Position numbers and translations under genes: made by a program
NCBI GenBank assembly: GCA_937900985.1
Contig: CALCGM010000277.1
Span: 1 to 16,436 of the forward strand
DNA: 16,436 nt
Reading direction: 5' to 3'
Source: an uncultured Planctomycetaceae bacterium
GTDB taxonomy: Bacteria > Planctomycetota > Planctomycetia > Pirellulales > UBA1268
Part shown: positions 1 through 8,686 of the stretch, one piece after another
Layout of the letters: each line of letters starts with the position of its first letter
How positions within the stretch are numbered: the first letter of the stretch is position 1
The notes under the pieces: model-generated
Told to the model about the DNA's origin: nothing
Databases searched by the model: none
What the model saw: only the letters and a program-made list of their open reading frames with translations

Positions 1-1
1 G

Positions 2-1600
2 ATGACCCTGCGAAAACTTCCGGTCGCCCTGCTCGTCGCTTTGGCTCTGGTCGGCCTGATGTCTGCCCATGCTGCCGCGGCCAAGCCGAAGCAGCCCAAC
101 ATCCTTGTCATCTGGGGCGACGACATCGGCCAATCCAACCTCAGCGCGTATTCACGAGGCATGATGGGCTACCACACGCCCAACATCGACCGAATCGCTC
201 GCGAAGGCATGATGTTCACCGACTACTACGGAGAGCAGAGCTGCACGGCAGGCCGGGCATCGTTCCTGCTTGGGCAGAGCGTCTTTCGCACAGGGCTCTC
301 AAAGGTTGGGCTCCCGGGCGCGAAGGAAGGCATCAGCACGCTCGACCCGACCATCGCCGGACTGCTCAAAGACCAGGGCTACGCCACGGGGCAGTTTGGC
401 AAGAACCACTTCGGCGACCGCGATGAGCACCTGCCGACGAACCACGGCTTCGACGAGTTCTACGGCAACCTCTACCACCTGAATGCCGAAGAGGAGCCCG
501 AAAACGAGGACTATCCCAGCGACCTGGTGCTGCCCGATGGCACGTCCTTTCGGAAGCGGTTTGGCCCGCGGGGCGTGATCAAGTCGTTTGCAAACGGTGA
601 GATTGTGGACACCGGCCCGCTGACCAGCGAGAGGATGGAGTCAATTGATGACGACTCAAGCGACCGGGCCATCGACTTCATTCGTCGCCAGCATGCGGAG
701 GGAAAGCCCTGGTTTGTCTGGTGGAATGGCACCCGAATGCACTTCCGCACGCACGTCAGCGACGAGCGGATGCAGGAGATCAAAAAGAAGTATCCGCGGG
801 CCGACGAATACACCGTTGGCATGGTCGAGCACGACATGCACATCGGCAAGTTTTTGGAGCTTCTCGACGAGCTCGGCCTCGCCGACAACACGATCGTGCA
901 CTACTCAACCGACAACGGCCCGCACTCCAACACCTGGCCGGATGCCGGCTCAACTCCGTTTCGTGGTGAAAAGAACACCAACTGGGAGGGCGGCTGGCGG
1001 GTGCCCTGCATGGTCCGCTGGCCGGGCGTGGTCAAGCCGGGCAGCATCTCCAACGAGATCGTCCACCACATGGACTGGCTGCCCACCTTTCTGGCGGCGG
1101 CGGGCAAGTCTGACATCAAGCAGGACCTGCTCGACGGCTACACCTCGCCTGCCCTGGGCCGCGACTACAAGGTGCACCTTGACGGCTACGACCTGCGAGA
1201 TCACCTCAAGGATCCCCAAGCCACGCCCAGCCCGCGGAAAGAGGTCTTCTACTTCTCCGACGATGGCGACCTGACCGCGCTGCGGTATGCCGACTGGAAG
1301 TTCATCTTCATGGAGCAAAAGACGCAGGGCACGCTTCGCGTGTGGATGGAGCCCTTCACCCCGCTCCGCCTCCCGCTCATCTTCAACCTCCGCCGCGACC
1401 CGTATGAGCGGGCCACGATCACGTCCAACACCTACTACGACTGGCTACTCGACCGGGCCTTCATGCTCGTGCCAGCCCAGGCGTATGTCGGGCAGTTTCT
1501 CGCCACCTTCAAGGACTACCCACCACGGATGAAGGCCGCCAGCTTTTCGCTCGACAAAGTCATGGAGACGCTGGAGCAAGGGGCAGCCGGCGGACCCTGA
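2..1600 (+). CDS. Secreted type I sulfatase (arylsulfatase family)
   Basis: A 532-residue formylglycine-dependent sulfatase that hydrolyses a sulfate ester, probably on an extracellular sulfated glycan. Residues 1-27 form a signal peptide (basic start, Leu/Val/Ala core, AHAAAA cleavage region), so it acts in the periplasm or outside the cell. A complete type I active site can be read: D40 and D41 in WGDDIGQ, the modification motif CTAGR at 81-85 (C81 becomes formylglycine, R85), K134 and H136 in GKNHFG, H247 in TRMHFRT, D304 and N305 in STDNGP, and K324 in RGEKN. Spacing matches characterised arylsulfatases and the length is normal for the family. The start is one base inside the window edge, so no ribosome binding site is visible, but the signal peptide begins exactly there. 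It converges on the ThuA-dehydrogenase gene with a hairpin between them. The substrate and the sulfatase subfamily cannot be decided from sequence alone. Confidence 0.95.
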   Translation: MTLRKLPVALLVALALVGLMSAHAAAAKPKQPNILVIWGDDIGQSNLSAYSRGMMGYHTPNIDRIAREGMMFTDYYGEQSCTAGRASFLLGQSVFRTGLSKVGLPGAKEGISTLDPTIAGLLKDQGYATGQFGKNHFGDRDEHLPTNHGFDEFYGNLYHLNAEEEPENEDYPSDLVLPDGTSFRKRFGPRGVIKSFANGEIVDTGPLTSERMESIDDDSSDRAIDFIRRQHAEGKPWFVWWNGTRMHFRTHVSDERMQEIKKKYPRADEYTVGMVEHDMHIGKFLELLDELGLADNTIVHYSTDNGPHSNTWPDAGSTPFRGEKNTNWEGGWRVPCMVRWPGVVKPGSISNEIVHHMDWLPTFLAAAGKSDIKQDLLDGYTSPALGRDYKVHLDGYDLRDHLKDPQATPSPRKEVFYFSDDGDLTALRYADWKFIFMEQKTQGTLRVWMEPFTPLRLPLIFNLRRDPYERATITSNTYYDWLLDRAFMLVPAQAYVGQFLATFKDYPPRMKAASFSLDKVMETLEQGAAGGP

Positions 1601-1675
1601 CGGACTTCACCCGCCACAAAAATGCGGGGCCTCTGCCACATCGCGCAACTCCGGTGCCGCCGCGAAACGAAGAAC

Positions 1676-1718
1676 CTGTCTGTGGAAAAAGCCCATGGAG
1701 GACTTTTCCCACGGACAG
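1676..1718. terminator. 16-bp hairpin between convergent genes, likely bidirectional terminator
   Basis: The arms ctgtctgtggaaaaag (1676-1691) and cttttcccacggacag (1703-1718) are complementary at 14 of 16 positions, with an 11-base loop. The hairpin lies between the 3' ends of the sulfatase (+) and the ThuA-dehydrogenase (-) and touches the last base of the latter's TAG stop. The upper stem carries an A-run on one arm and a T-run on the other, which is typical of terminators working in both directions. There is no clean U-tract after either side, so termination is inferred. Confidence 0.6.
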
Positions 1719-1722
1719 CTAG
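1682..1722 (-). repeat. Copy 1 of a short dispersed palindromic repeat
   Basis: The right-hand part of this hairpin, atggaggacttttcccac followed by ggacagctag (1695-1722), recurs almost unchanged at 8871-8897. The differences are one extra base in the loop and one substitution in the arm. In both places the CTAG that closes the repeat includes the TAG stop codon of a minus-strand gene. This copy has the better preserved left arm. Confidence 0.6.
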
Positions 1723-4700
1723 TGCAGCGACCGCAGGTAGGCAACGAGGTCGGCCAGCTGCTCGGTGGTGAGGTTGTTGACGATGCCGCTGGGCATCATG
1801 CTCACCTCCTGCTTGATCCGCTCGTCGATTGCCTCCCGTGGAAACTCGTGCGGCAGTCCGTCGGTCTGGCGGATCGTGACCGTCTCGGCGCTTTCCAAAG
1901 CGACAAAGCCGGTGAACACGCGGCCGTCGTCGAGCAGGAAACTCCAGGTGTCGAAGCCCTGGGCGATCGTCTTGCCTGGGTCGAGAATCGACATCAGCAG
2001 TTCCTGCTTGGTGGACCGCTTGCCGATATCGACCAGGTGCGGTCCCTTCGGACGTTGGCCATTGGCGTAGGTGTGGCAGTGGATGCACGCCTGCGCCCGG
2101 AAGAGCTCACGGCCGGCATCCGCATTGCCCTCCATCGGCAGCACTGCAGCCAGCACGTCTGCTGCTGAGATGTTGCCGATCTGATCTGGGTCGCCCGGAT
2201 CGAAGGCCGGCACCGCGATCGGCTCGGCCAGTTCATCCATGGCGGCAACCGGCGCTGCAGCCCCGCCACCGATCTCGACCACATGCCGCGCGAGCTGATC
2301 CTTGAGGTGCGTCGCCAGCGGCTCCGCCGCCTCTCCCAAGGCCACCGCCACCGCTTCGGCAATCCGCTCCGACTCGCTCCACTCCTCTCGGTCGTAGTAG
2401 GGGCCGGTCGTATCGGGCCGCGTTCCCCACCAGCCTGGGCTGTCGGCGGTGTAGTCGCCCTCACGGCGAGAGAGCCGGATCAGCGTTGTCCAGATCTCTT
2501 GACGCAGCGTGTCATCACGCGTGGAAGCGAGCGTGCGAAACAGGCCGTCGACCGCCTCGGCAGAGTGCAGGTGCTTCAGCGCCCAGAGGGCGCCGCGGCT
2601 GCTCGAGCCAGGCAGGGCTTCGATGCAGGCGTCGACGGCATCGAGTGCCACGACCGCCTGCATCGCCAGATGCGGGAGCACCCGCTGCGGATGCGGCAGC
2701 CGCCAGTCGTCGATCGGCTCAGCTGCATCCGCTCCGGCATCTTCGAGCGGTTGGCTGGCGATCTGAAGAAGCCGCGACGCCGCCTCGCGGTCTCCCAGCC
2801 GGCCCGCCGCAATCACCGCCGCAGCCTGCACCCGCGGGCTTGGGCTCGAGAGCTGCTCCCGCACCGCAGCCACCAACGCGGGCTGCACGTCTGCGTTTCC
2901 GGCCAGGTCGGCGACGGCTCGGATCGCATGCTCAGCGAGCTCCTCATCCCCAAGCCACGATGCTGCCGCCAGACCAAACGCCGCAGCGTTCGCCTGCCGC
3001 AGCGTCCAGAGAGCAACCACCCGGGCATGCTGTGAGGCCGAGCTGTCGTCGGCCACCGCACGCAACGCGGCCGTCACCGACGCACGCGTGTTGCTGTCAG
3101 CACCAGCCACCCGCCGCAGGAGTTCCCGCTGCACATGCAGCCGCATCGCCGCGGATGGATGTCGCAGCAGCTCGACCAGCGACAACGCCGTCAGGTCAGC
3201 CACCGCCGGCACCGGCTGGGGCACAAAGTCGATCGGCGTGATCATCGCGACAAAACCGATGTTGGGCCCGTCGTAGTTGAACTGGCCGTTCTTCCAGCTG
3301 CTGACATACAGCCGCCCGCTGGCGTCGGCATCGATGTCGGTCGGCCTGGGAATCGTCACGAACGGCTCCTGATGCGCATCAAAGGTGGCGCCGTTGACAG
3401 GCAGGCGATGGGCAAACACCTCACTGCGGCCCCAGTCGCAGGTCAACAACTGATCGTTGAAGGGAATCGGCCAGCGGTCGTCCTGGAAATACATCGCGCC
3501 GCAGCCGGAGCCGCCACCGTAGTCGGCCAAAGGCGGCATGATTTCCTCACTGAAGTTGATGTAGAGCGAGGGGTAGCCGTAGTGGGCCGTCTGCATCACA
3601 TGCGAGAGGCGAATGTCCCAGCCGCCGCCGTCGTTGGTGTTGTCGCGGGTGTAGAGATTCATCAGCGGATCGATCGCCACATCGACGATGTTTCGTTGGC
3701 CCCAGGAATAGATCTCCATGCCGGTGCCATCAGGACGCACCCGCACCACCCCTCCGCCCCGTCGGCCGAGCGTGCGGCCGTCGCGGCCCACCGCCTGCTG
3801 AAAGCCGAAGTCGCCCACGGCGATGTAGATCCAGCCATCCACGCCGAGGCGGATGCCGTTGGTGGTGTGATCCGCTCCGCGATTCTCCACCTCGCTGGTG
3901 CTGATGCCCTCGACCAACACCTCGCTTGTCTCAGCCACGCCATCGCCATCCTCGTCGTGAAAGACCGACAGCAGCGGCGGATGCAGCACCCACAACGACC
4001 CGTTGTCGTAGACAAGCCCCCGCGGATGATCCATCCGAGCAAACTCGGTGATCTCGTCTGCCATGCCATCACCATCGGTGTCGAGGCATCGCAGCACCTT
4101 GCCGCGGCCCGGCTCTTTGCCAAGCGAGCCCTGCTCATCAACGCCCACAAACACCTCGCCTGTCGCAGCAGCGGTGAGGCAGACGGGATAGTTGACGTCT
4201 GGTGGCACGGCATACAGCTTTGCCTCAAACCCATCGGCCACCCGCACATCGGCCAGGCTTCCCTTCACTCCATCGGCCGACCCATCGCTCACGAGGTCGA
4301 CAAGCTCACCAGCTGACGCCTCCAGCTCCCAGAGCGATCCCCAGCCACCGGTGCTGCAGCCGAGGAACGTGACCCGCAGATAGCGGGTGTCTGGCGCGTC
4401 GACCGTGTGGGCCAGCACGCCTCGCTTCCGCTTGTTCTCGCGGGCATCCACGAGCATGGCCCACGACTCCCCGTCGGCCGAGCCCTCCACGGTGTAGTGG
4501 TAGATCGCTCGCTTCCGCTGCTCCCAGTGCAGCCGGATGTTGCGGAGATGCTGAGCCGCTCCCAGGTCGACCATCACCCATTCGTCGGTCTGGGCACCAT
4601 CCGCACACCAGCGGGTGTCGAGCCGGCCGTCGGTGAGATGCGGCTCCGGATTGCCGCCTTGGGTGCTCTTGGCCGTCACCAGGGCTTCGAAGGCCAGATT

Positions 4701-5630
4701 GCCTTCGCCACAGCAGTTGCCACCAGTGGCCGCCGACGTCGACTCCACAGCCGCGTCGATCAGTTGCTCGATCTCTGCGTTGAGCTCTGCCGTCGCCGGC
4801 GTGAAGCCCTGCTCCACGTCGCGTCCCGTCGCCCAGAGCACGGCTCGGGCCATCATGTCGAGGTACGCCGGCTCAGCCATCGTTTCGTTGTAGTGGCCCA
4901 TCGTGCAGCCAAAGACCGGCGTGCCCCGGTAGTCGTTGGTCCACACACAGACCTGCGGCTCGCCGTCTGCCTGGCGGTTGGCCTGGGCAAGTGGCGTGGC
5001 GGTGTCAAACACCCGCACGCTGTGATAGAGCTCACCCTTTGGTGCGACAAAGGTCGGCCCGAAGCCCTGCATGATGGGATGGTCGGGCTTGAGGATGTCG
5101 GCGGTGTAGGAATAGTGCGGCCCGTGCCCTGGCGACTCCAGGCCCACAAACTCAAACCAGCGGTCATCCCCAACGCGGTAGCAGTGCATGGCACAGTGGA
5201 TCAGGATCGCCGGCACGCCCTCGCGATGCGGCCGCAGAATGCGGTCCACAAAGGCCAGGTCTTTGACATCCGAGAAGCACTCGTTGTGGACAACGATATC
5301 GAAGCCTTCCGCCCAGTCGGGGTTGTCATACAGCGGAATCGCGGTGTCGGTGGTGGTGCCTCCCTGGTGCACCACCGTCCAACGCACATTCGCCCGACCA
5401 CTGATGCCGCGGGTGAGGATCCGCTTCTGCCGGTCGTAGTCGTGGCAACAGCCACCGGTCACCAGCAACGCCTGGATCGGCCGGTCGCTCGCCGTCGCGT
5501 TCGGTGCGGCCGTTGGCTCTGCACCACGGCACACAGCATCGCTGTGGCCCAGAGCGATCAGCCCCAAAACGCCCAGGCCCACAGTCGCCCAGAGACCACG
5601 CACCACACACTGTCTGACAGATATCTTCAT
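1719..5630 (-). CDS. ThuA / discoidin / PVC-type dehydrogenase / HEAT / CxxCH-haem fusion protein
   Basis: A 1303-residue exported protein. A signal peptide spans about 1-37. Then come a ThuA-like domain (about 50-272), an F5/8 type C (discoidin) carbohydrate-binding-like domain (about 305-440), a beta-propeller of the planctomycete 'putative membrane-bound dehydrogenase' class related to sorbosone/glucose dehydrogenases (about 458-800, with NGIRLGVDGWIYIAVGD and WGQRNIVD), HEAT-like alpha repeats (about 815-1060), and a C-terminal planctomycete-type cytochrome c domain with CIHCH at 1182-1186 and a possible Met ligand at 1278-1279. The family is thought to oxidise sugars and pass electrons to the haem; the substrate is unknown. 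It is the second gene of an operon, 28 bases after the sialidase fusion. The nearest Shine-Dalgarno-like GGGAG is 14 bases before the ATG, longer than usual, with a small hairpin (5634-5645) in the gap. No frameshift is seen. Confidence 0.92.
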   Translation of the reverse strand: MKISVRQCVVRGLWATVGLGVLGLIALGHSDAVCRGAEPTAAPNATASDRPIQALLVTGGCCHDYDRQKRILTRGISGRANVRWTVVHQGGTTTDTAIPLYDNPDWAEGFDIVVHNECFSDVKDLAFVDRILRPHREGVPAILIHCAMHCYRVGDDRWFEFVGLESPGHGPHYSYTADILKPDHPIMQGFGPTFVAPKGELYHSVRVFDTATPLAQANRQADGEPQVCVWTNDYRGTPVFGCTMGHYNETMAEPAYLDMMARAVLWATGRDVEQGFTPATAELNAEIEQLIDAAVESTSAATGGNCCGEGNLAFEALVTAKSTQGGNPEPHLTDGRLDTRWCADGAQTDEWVMVDLGAAQHLRNIRLHWEQRKRAIYHYTVEGSADGESWAMLVDARENKRKRGVLAHTVDAPDTRYLRVTFLGCSTGGWGSLWELEASAGELVDLVSDGSADGVKGSLADVRVADGFEAKLYAVPPDVNYPVCLTAAATGEVFVGVDEQGSLGKEPGRGKVLRCLDTDGDGMADEITEFARMDHPRGLVYDNGSLWVLHPPLLSVFHDEDGDGVAETSEVLVEGISTSEVENRGADHTTNGIRLGVDGWIYIAVGDFGFQQAVGRDGRTLGRRGGGVVRVRPDGTGMEIYSWGQRNIVDVAIDPLMNLYTRDNTNDGGGWDIRLSHVMQTAHYGYPSLYINFSEEIMPPLADYGGGSGCGAMYFQDDRWPIPFNDQLLTCDWGRSEVFAHRLPVNGATFDAHQEPFVTIPRPTDIDADASGRLYVSSWKNGQFNYDGPNIGFVAMITPIDFVPQPVPAVADLTALSLVELLRHPSAAMRLHVQRELLRRVAGADSNTRASVTAALRAVADDSSASQHARVVALWTLRQANAAAFGLAAASWLGDEELAEHAIRAVADLAGNADVQPALVAAVREQLSSPSPRVQAAAVIAAGRLGDREAASRLLQIASQPLEDAGADAAEPIDDWRLPHPQRVLPHLAMQAVVALDAVDACIEALPGSSSRGALWALKHLHSAEAVDGLFRTLASTRDDTLRQEIWTTLIRLSRREGDYTADSPGWWGTRPDTTGPYYDREEWSESERIAEAVAVALGEAAEPLATHLKDQLARHVVEIGGGAAAPVAAMDELAEPIAVPAFDPGDPDQIGNISAADVLAAVLPMEGNADAGRELFRAQACIHCHTYANGQRPKGPHLVDIGKRSTKQELLMSILDPGKTIAQGFDTWSFLLDDGRVFTGFVALESAETVTIRQTDGLPHEFPREAIDERIKQEVSMMPSGIVNNLTTEQLADLVAYLRSLH

Positions 5631-5658
5631 CTGGTGTCTTCACACTCCCAGGTGTTTC

Positions 5659-8646
5659 CTACTGCTCGCCCCACGGCCCGAGCCCAACCACGCTGCCTAC
5701 CGTGAGCTGCCGGGGATCGACCACGACGTGCTTCACCTTACGGCGATTCCAGGTGTAGGTCATGTGCACGAGACCATCCGCCGTTTGAATCATCGCAGGG
5801 TAGGAGAACTCGCCGGTATCTTCCCGCTCGACGATCGCTGCGGCTCGCCACTCCCGGCCGTCGTCGCTGATCGCCAGGTTGAGCACGTTGCGTTTGCCCC
5901 AGCCGTCTTCGCGGCCTTCGCCGGCGAGGTGGTTGTAGAGCAGCAGATGCCGTCCATCAGCCAGCGTGAGGGCCTCGATCCCAGAGTTGTTGTTGGGCAG
6001 GGCCGAGGCCTCCAGCTCCGTCCAGCTGCGGCCCTCATCGGCCGAGAAGGCCTGCACGATCCGCTCCTCTTTGGAGCGAAACATCGCCTGCAGCCTGCCG
6101 TCGGCCAGCCGCAGCAGCGTCGGCTGGATCACCTGAAACGGCTGCTCGGCCGGCTCAAACCGCTCCCATGAGCTGCCGAGCTCGGGATGGTCGAGATCCA
6201 CAAGCCGCTCGAAATGAAACCGCCAGTCGTCGTCGTGCTCGGTCGACGACGGACAGAGCAGGCTGCCATCAGCCAGCAGCGTCGGCTTGCCACGCACAGG
6301 CCCATCGATCCCCTCGGGCAGCCGGCGACGGTCGCGGAAGGAACGGCCTCCGTCGTAGCTCACCACCAGCTCGCCCCACCAGGTTGACGGATCCGGGCCG
6401 ACCTTAAAGAAGAGCATCGTCGGCCCATCGCCTGGCGGCTGGTAGAGCACCGGATTCCAGCAGGGATGCCGTGAGCTTTCAAACTGAATGCCGTTGGCCC
6501 ACTCCACGGGCGACGACCAGCCGCCGCCGTCGTGGTAGCTCGACCAGATGCCCACGTCGGGATGCTTCTCCCGCGTGCCCCCAAACCAGGCCGCGACAAT
6601 GCCGCGGGGCGTTTCGCAGAGCGTCGAGGCATGGCACTGCGGAAAGCTCGCGTTTTCAAACACAAACGCCTCGCTGACCAGCCCCGGAAAGCGTTGGTGC
6701 GGAAAGTCCCGCGGACGGCGAGCCCGCATCTCGTCATCCGAGTAGCTGATGCAGTCGTCGTGCTTGATGAAATACAGACGCCCATCCTCCGCACCCACCA
6801 CCAGGTCTGGCTTGCCATCCCGATCAAAGTCGCACGCCGTGGGGCTTGAGGTGTGGCCGGAGATGTTGCGACGAGCGAGGTTGCCGACCTTCTTCAGCAC
6901 GACCTTGCCGTTGCGGTCTTCGCAGTTGCGATACCAGGCTGCGTTTTCTGAGTTGACGAGCACATCCAGCCGGCCATCGCCATCCCAGTCGACCACATCA
7001 AGCTTCACGCGGCCGCTGCGGCCAGCACTGCGGGGGTTGAGCCGCAGCGGCTGCCCCGACTCATCGATGAAGATTCGCGTCTCTTCAGAAGAGCGGCTCT
7101 GGCAGCTGAGATAGCCCTCCTGGTCGAGGATCACGAGATCGAGCTGCCCGTCGCCATCGAAGTCGGTGGCCATCGGCGTGGTCCGCCACTGGGTCTGCAG
7201 GTTGGCCGCCTCCGTCTGCCACCAGCTCCACGTCGGCGGCCGGCCTGGCCGCCACAACGGCAGCGGCTCTTCTCGCAGCCCGTCGACGGTGTTGCGGAGC
7301 AGCTGAATCCGCGGCCAGATCGAGTTGAAGACGATGTCGTCGCGTCCGTCGCCATCCCAGTCGGCAACCGACAGGGTCGTGTAGCCCCACTTCGCCTCCG
7401 CTGGCCCCTGAACCGACCCCGCCGGCCCGGCCATCACGCGAAACACACGGCCGTCGGCTTCGAGCAGCTCCGGGGCAGACCAGCTCGTGCCCTGCCCGTC
7501 GAGGTTGGTGAAGACGGCGATGCTGCCCGCGGTGTTGCCGCAGACGAGATCTTCATCGCCATCACCATCCCAGTCGTGGGCATGCGGCGTGACGAGGGCC
7601 CCAAACTTCAGCGTGTCGGCCTGCTGGCGAAAATACCGTGGCTGCTTGAAGACCGGCCCACCTGCGGCCTCCGGCAGCACGTTTTCCACAAACGCCACGC
7701 GGCCATCCTCATCCCCCACAATCAGATCGATGTCGCCATCGGCATCCCAGTCGATCGCGGTGGGCGTGATCATCTGCAGGTGCATGGAGAGCGGCTGGCC
7801 ATCGTCGGCGGTCAGCTTGAAGCCCGACGCATACTCCGGCTGCCCGCGGGTGCCGACGTTCTCGAAGTAGGTGAAGCCGTCGAGAAACTCACCGCAGAGG
7901 AGATCGAGGTCGCCGTCGCCGTCGAAGTCGGCGAGGTTGGGGCTCGGCCAGCCATAGACATCCACCGGCGAGCCACCAGCGAGGATCTTCCGCGGCGTGT
8001 CGGCATACACGCCATCAATGCATTCAATCAGATACACCCAGCCATGCAGCGGGCCGTTTCGCCAGCGACCCTGGGCGTCGAACGCCTGATCCCAGACGTA
8101 GTCGCTCCAGTCGCCGATGCCGACGACGAGATCCTGATCGCCATCCCCCTCCCAGTCGACAAGTCGCCACATGCGGGCCCGCGTGTTGCCGGCATGGAAG
8201 CGGGCGTTGGGATAGATCTCCACCCCGCCCTCACCGGCGGCGCCAGTCTCGCGAAACCGTGGATACTCGACGTTCTCCCGCAGCACCCGCGGCGTGCCAT
8301 CGACCTCGCTCACCTGCACGTTGTGGCCGGTGGGCCCCAGCCGAACCCCCGGCTTGAAGACCGGCATCGGCTCGGCCGGATCCTGCGAAGGATTCTCGAA
8401 ATACCACAGCCCGTTTGACGGCTTGTCTGGGCAGGAAACAACGAGGTCGAGGTCGCCATCGTGGTCGTAGTCCATCGGCAGCGGCCACGCCCACAGCCCC
8501 ACGCCGAGGTCGACCTCAAGCCCAGGGTTGTTGTAGCGGAGCGGCTGCAGCTTCCAGGTGTCGTCTGCCTGGAGCGGCAGCGTCGCCAGCAACGCCACCG
8601 CACCTGCAAGCATCGCGGTGCACTGCTGCCGACTGAGAGAAATCAT
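5659..8646 (-). CDS. Secreted FG-GAP/VCBS-repeat protein fused to a C-terminal sialidase-like domain
   Basis: A 995-residue exported protein. The frame stays open to 8796, but I chose the ATG at 8646 because GGGGAG lies 8 bases upstream and a signal peptide (1-27, ending LPLQA) follows directly. Residues 30-630 hold nine DxDxDG-type calcium-binding FG-GAP/VCBS motifs, starting near 59, 164, 240, 299, 358, 429, 495, 553 and 606. Residues about 655-980 are a BNR/sialidase-like propeller with Asp-box-like motifs SYDGGRSF (763-770) and SADEGRSW (868-875), a weaker one at 927-933, and family-typical stretches WFGGTREKHPD (687-697), PVRGKP (783-788) and TYTWNRRKVKHVVVD (963-977). The sialidase part probably cleaves a terminal sugar from an extracellular glycan, but true sialic acid specificity is not shown and the catalytic residues were not all identified. 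It heads the operon with the ThuA-dehydrogenase. Confidence 0.9.
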   Translation of the reverse strand: MISLSRQQCTAMLAGAVALLATLPLQADDTWKLQPLRYNNPGLEVDLGVGLWAWPLPMDYDHDGDLDLVVSCPDKPSNGLWYFENPSQDPAEPMPVFKPGVRLGPTGHNVQVSEVDGTPRVLRENVEYPRFRETGAAGEGGVEIYPNARFHAGNTRARMWRLVDWEGDGDQDLVVGIGDWSDYVWDQAFDAQGRWRNGPLHGWVYLIECIDGVYADTPRKILAGGSPVDVYGWPSPNLADFDGDGDLDLLCGEFLDGFTYFENVGTRGQPEYASGFKLTADDGQPLSMHLQMITPTAIDWDADGDIDLIVGDEDGRVAFVENVLPEAAGGPVFKQPRYFRQQADTLKFGALVTPHAHDWDGDGDEDLVCGNTAGSIAVFTNLDGQGTSWSAPELLEADGRVFRVMAGPAGSVQGPAEAKWGYTTLSVADWDGDGRDDIVFNSIWPRIQLLRNTVDGLREEPLPLWRPGRPPTWSWWQTEAANLQTQWRTTPMATDFDGDGQLDLVILDQEGYLSCQSRSSEETRIFIDESGQPLRLNPRSAGRSGRVKLDVVDWDGDGRLDVLVNSENAAWYRNCEDRNGKVVLKKVGNLARRNISGHTSSPTACDFDRDGKPDLVVGAEDGRLYFIKHDDCISYSDDEMRARRPRDFPHQRFPGLVSEAFVFENASFPQCHASTLCETPRGIVAAWFGGTREKHPDVGIWSSYHDGGGWSSPVEWANGIQFESSRHPCWNPVLYQPPGDGPTMLFFKVGPDPSTWWGELVVSYDGGRSFRDRRRLPEGIDGPVRGKPTLLADGSLLCPSSTEHDDDWRFHFERLVDLDHPELGSSWERFEPAEQPFQVIQPTLLRLADGRLQAMFRSKEERIVQAFSADEGRSWTELEASALPNNNSGIEALTLADGRHLLLYNHLAGEGREDGWGKRNVLNLAISDDGREWRAAAIVEREDTGEFSYPAMIQTADGLVHMTYTWNRRKVKHVVVDPRQLTVGSVVGLGPWGEQ

Positions 8647-8651
8647 GGCGT

Positions 8652-8686
8652 GGGCTCCCCAGGGGTATGGAGGAGCCCTCATGCCA
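8652..8686 (-). promoter_or_regulatory. Hairpin overlapping the ribosome binding site of the sialidase fusion
   Basis: On the mRNA, GGGCUCC (8678-8672) pairs perfectly with GGAGCCC (8658-8652) across a 13-base loop. Flanking bases UGGCAU (8686-8681) and ACGCCA (8651-8646) extend the stem with one A-C mismatch and a two-base bulge. The right arm contains most of the Shine-Dalgarno GGGGAG (8660-8655) and the extension reaches the A of the start codon. Such a fold would reduce translation until opened. Structure is visible; regulation is inferred. Confidence 0.4.

Noticed and set aside
4407..5705. A 432-codon plus-strand frame opposite the ThuA domain (and a similar one at 3135-4316)
   Set aside because: Antisense shadow of a confirmed gene; composition is biased and no domain or ribosome binding site is seen.
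6950..8520. Recurring gccatcccagtcgac-like DNA blocks at irregular intervals, at first sight CRISPR-like
   Set aside because: They encode the DWDGDG motifs of the VCBS repeats, are in frame, imperfect and unevenly spaced.
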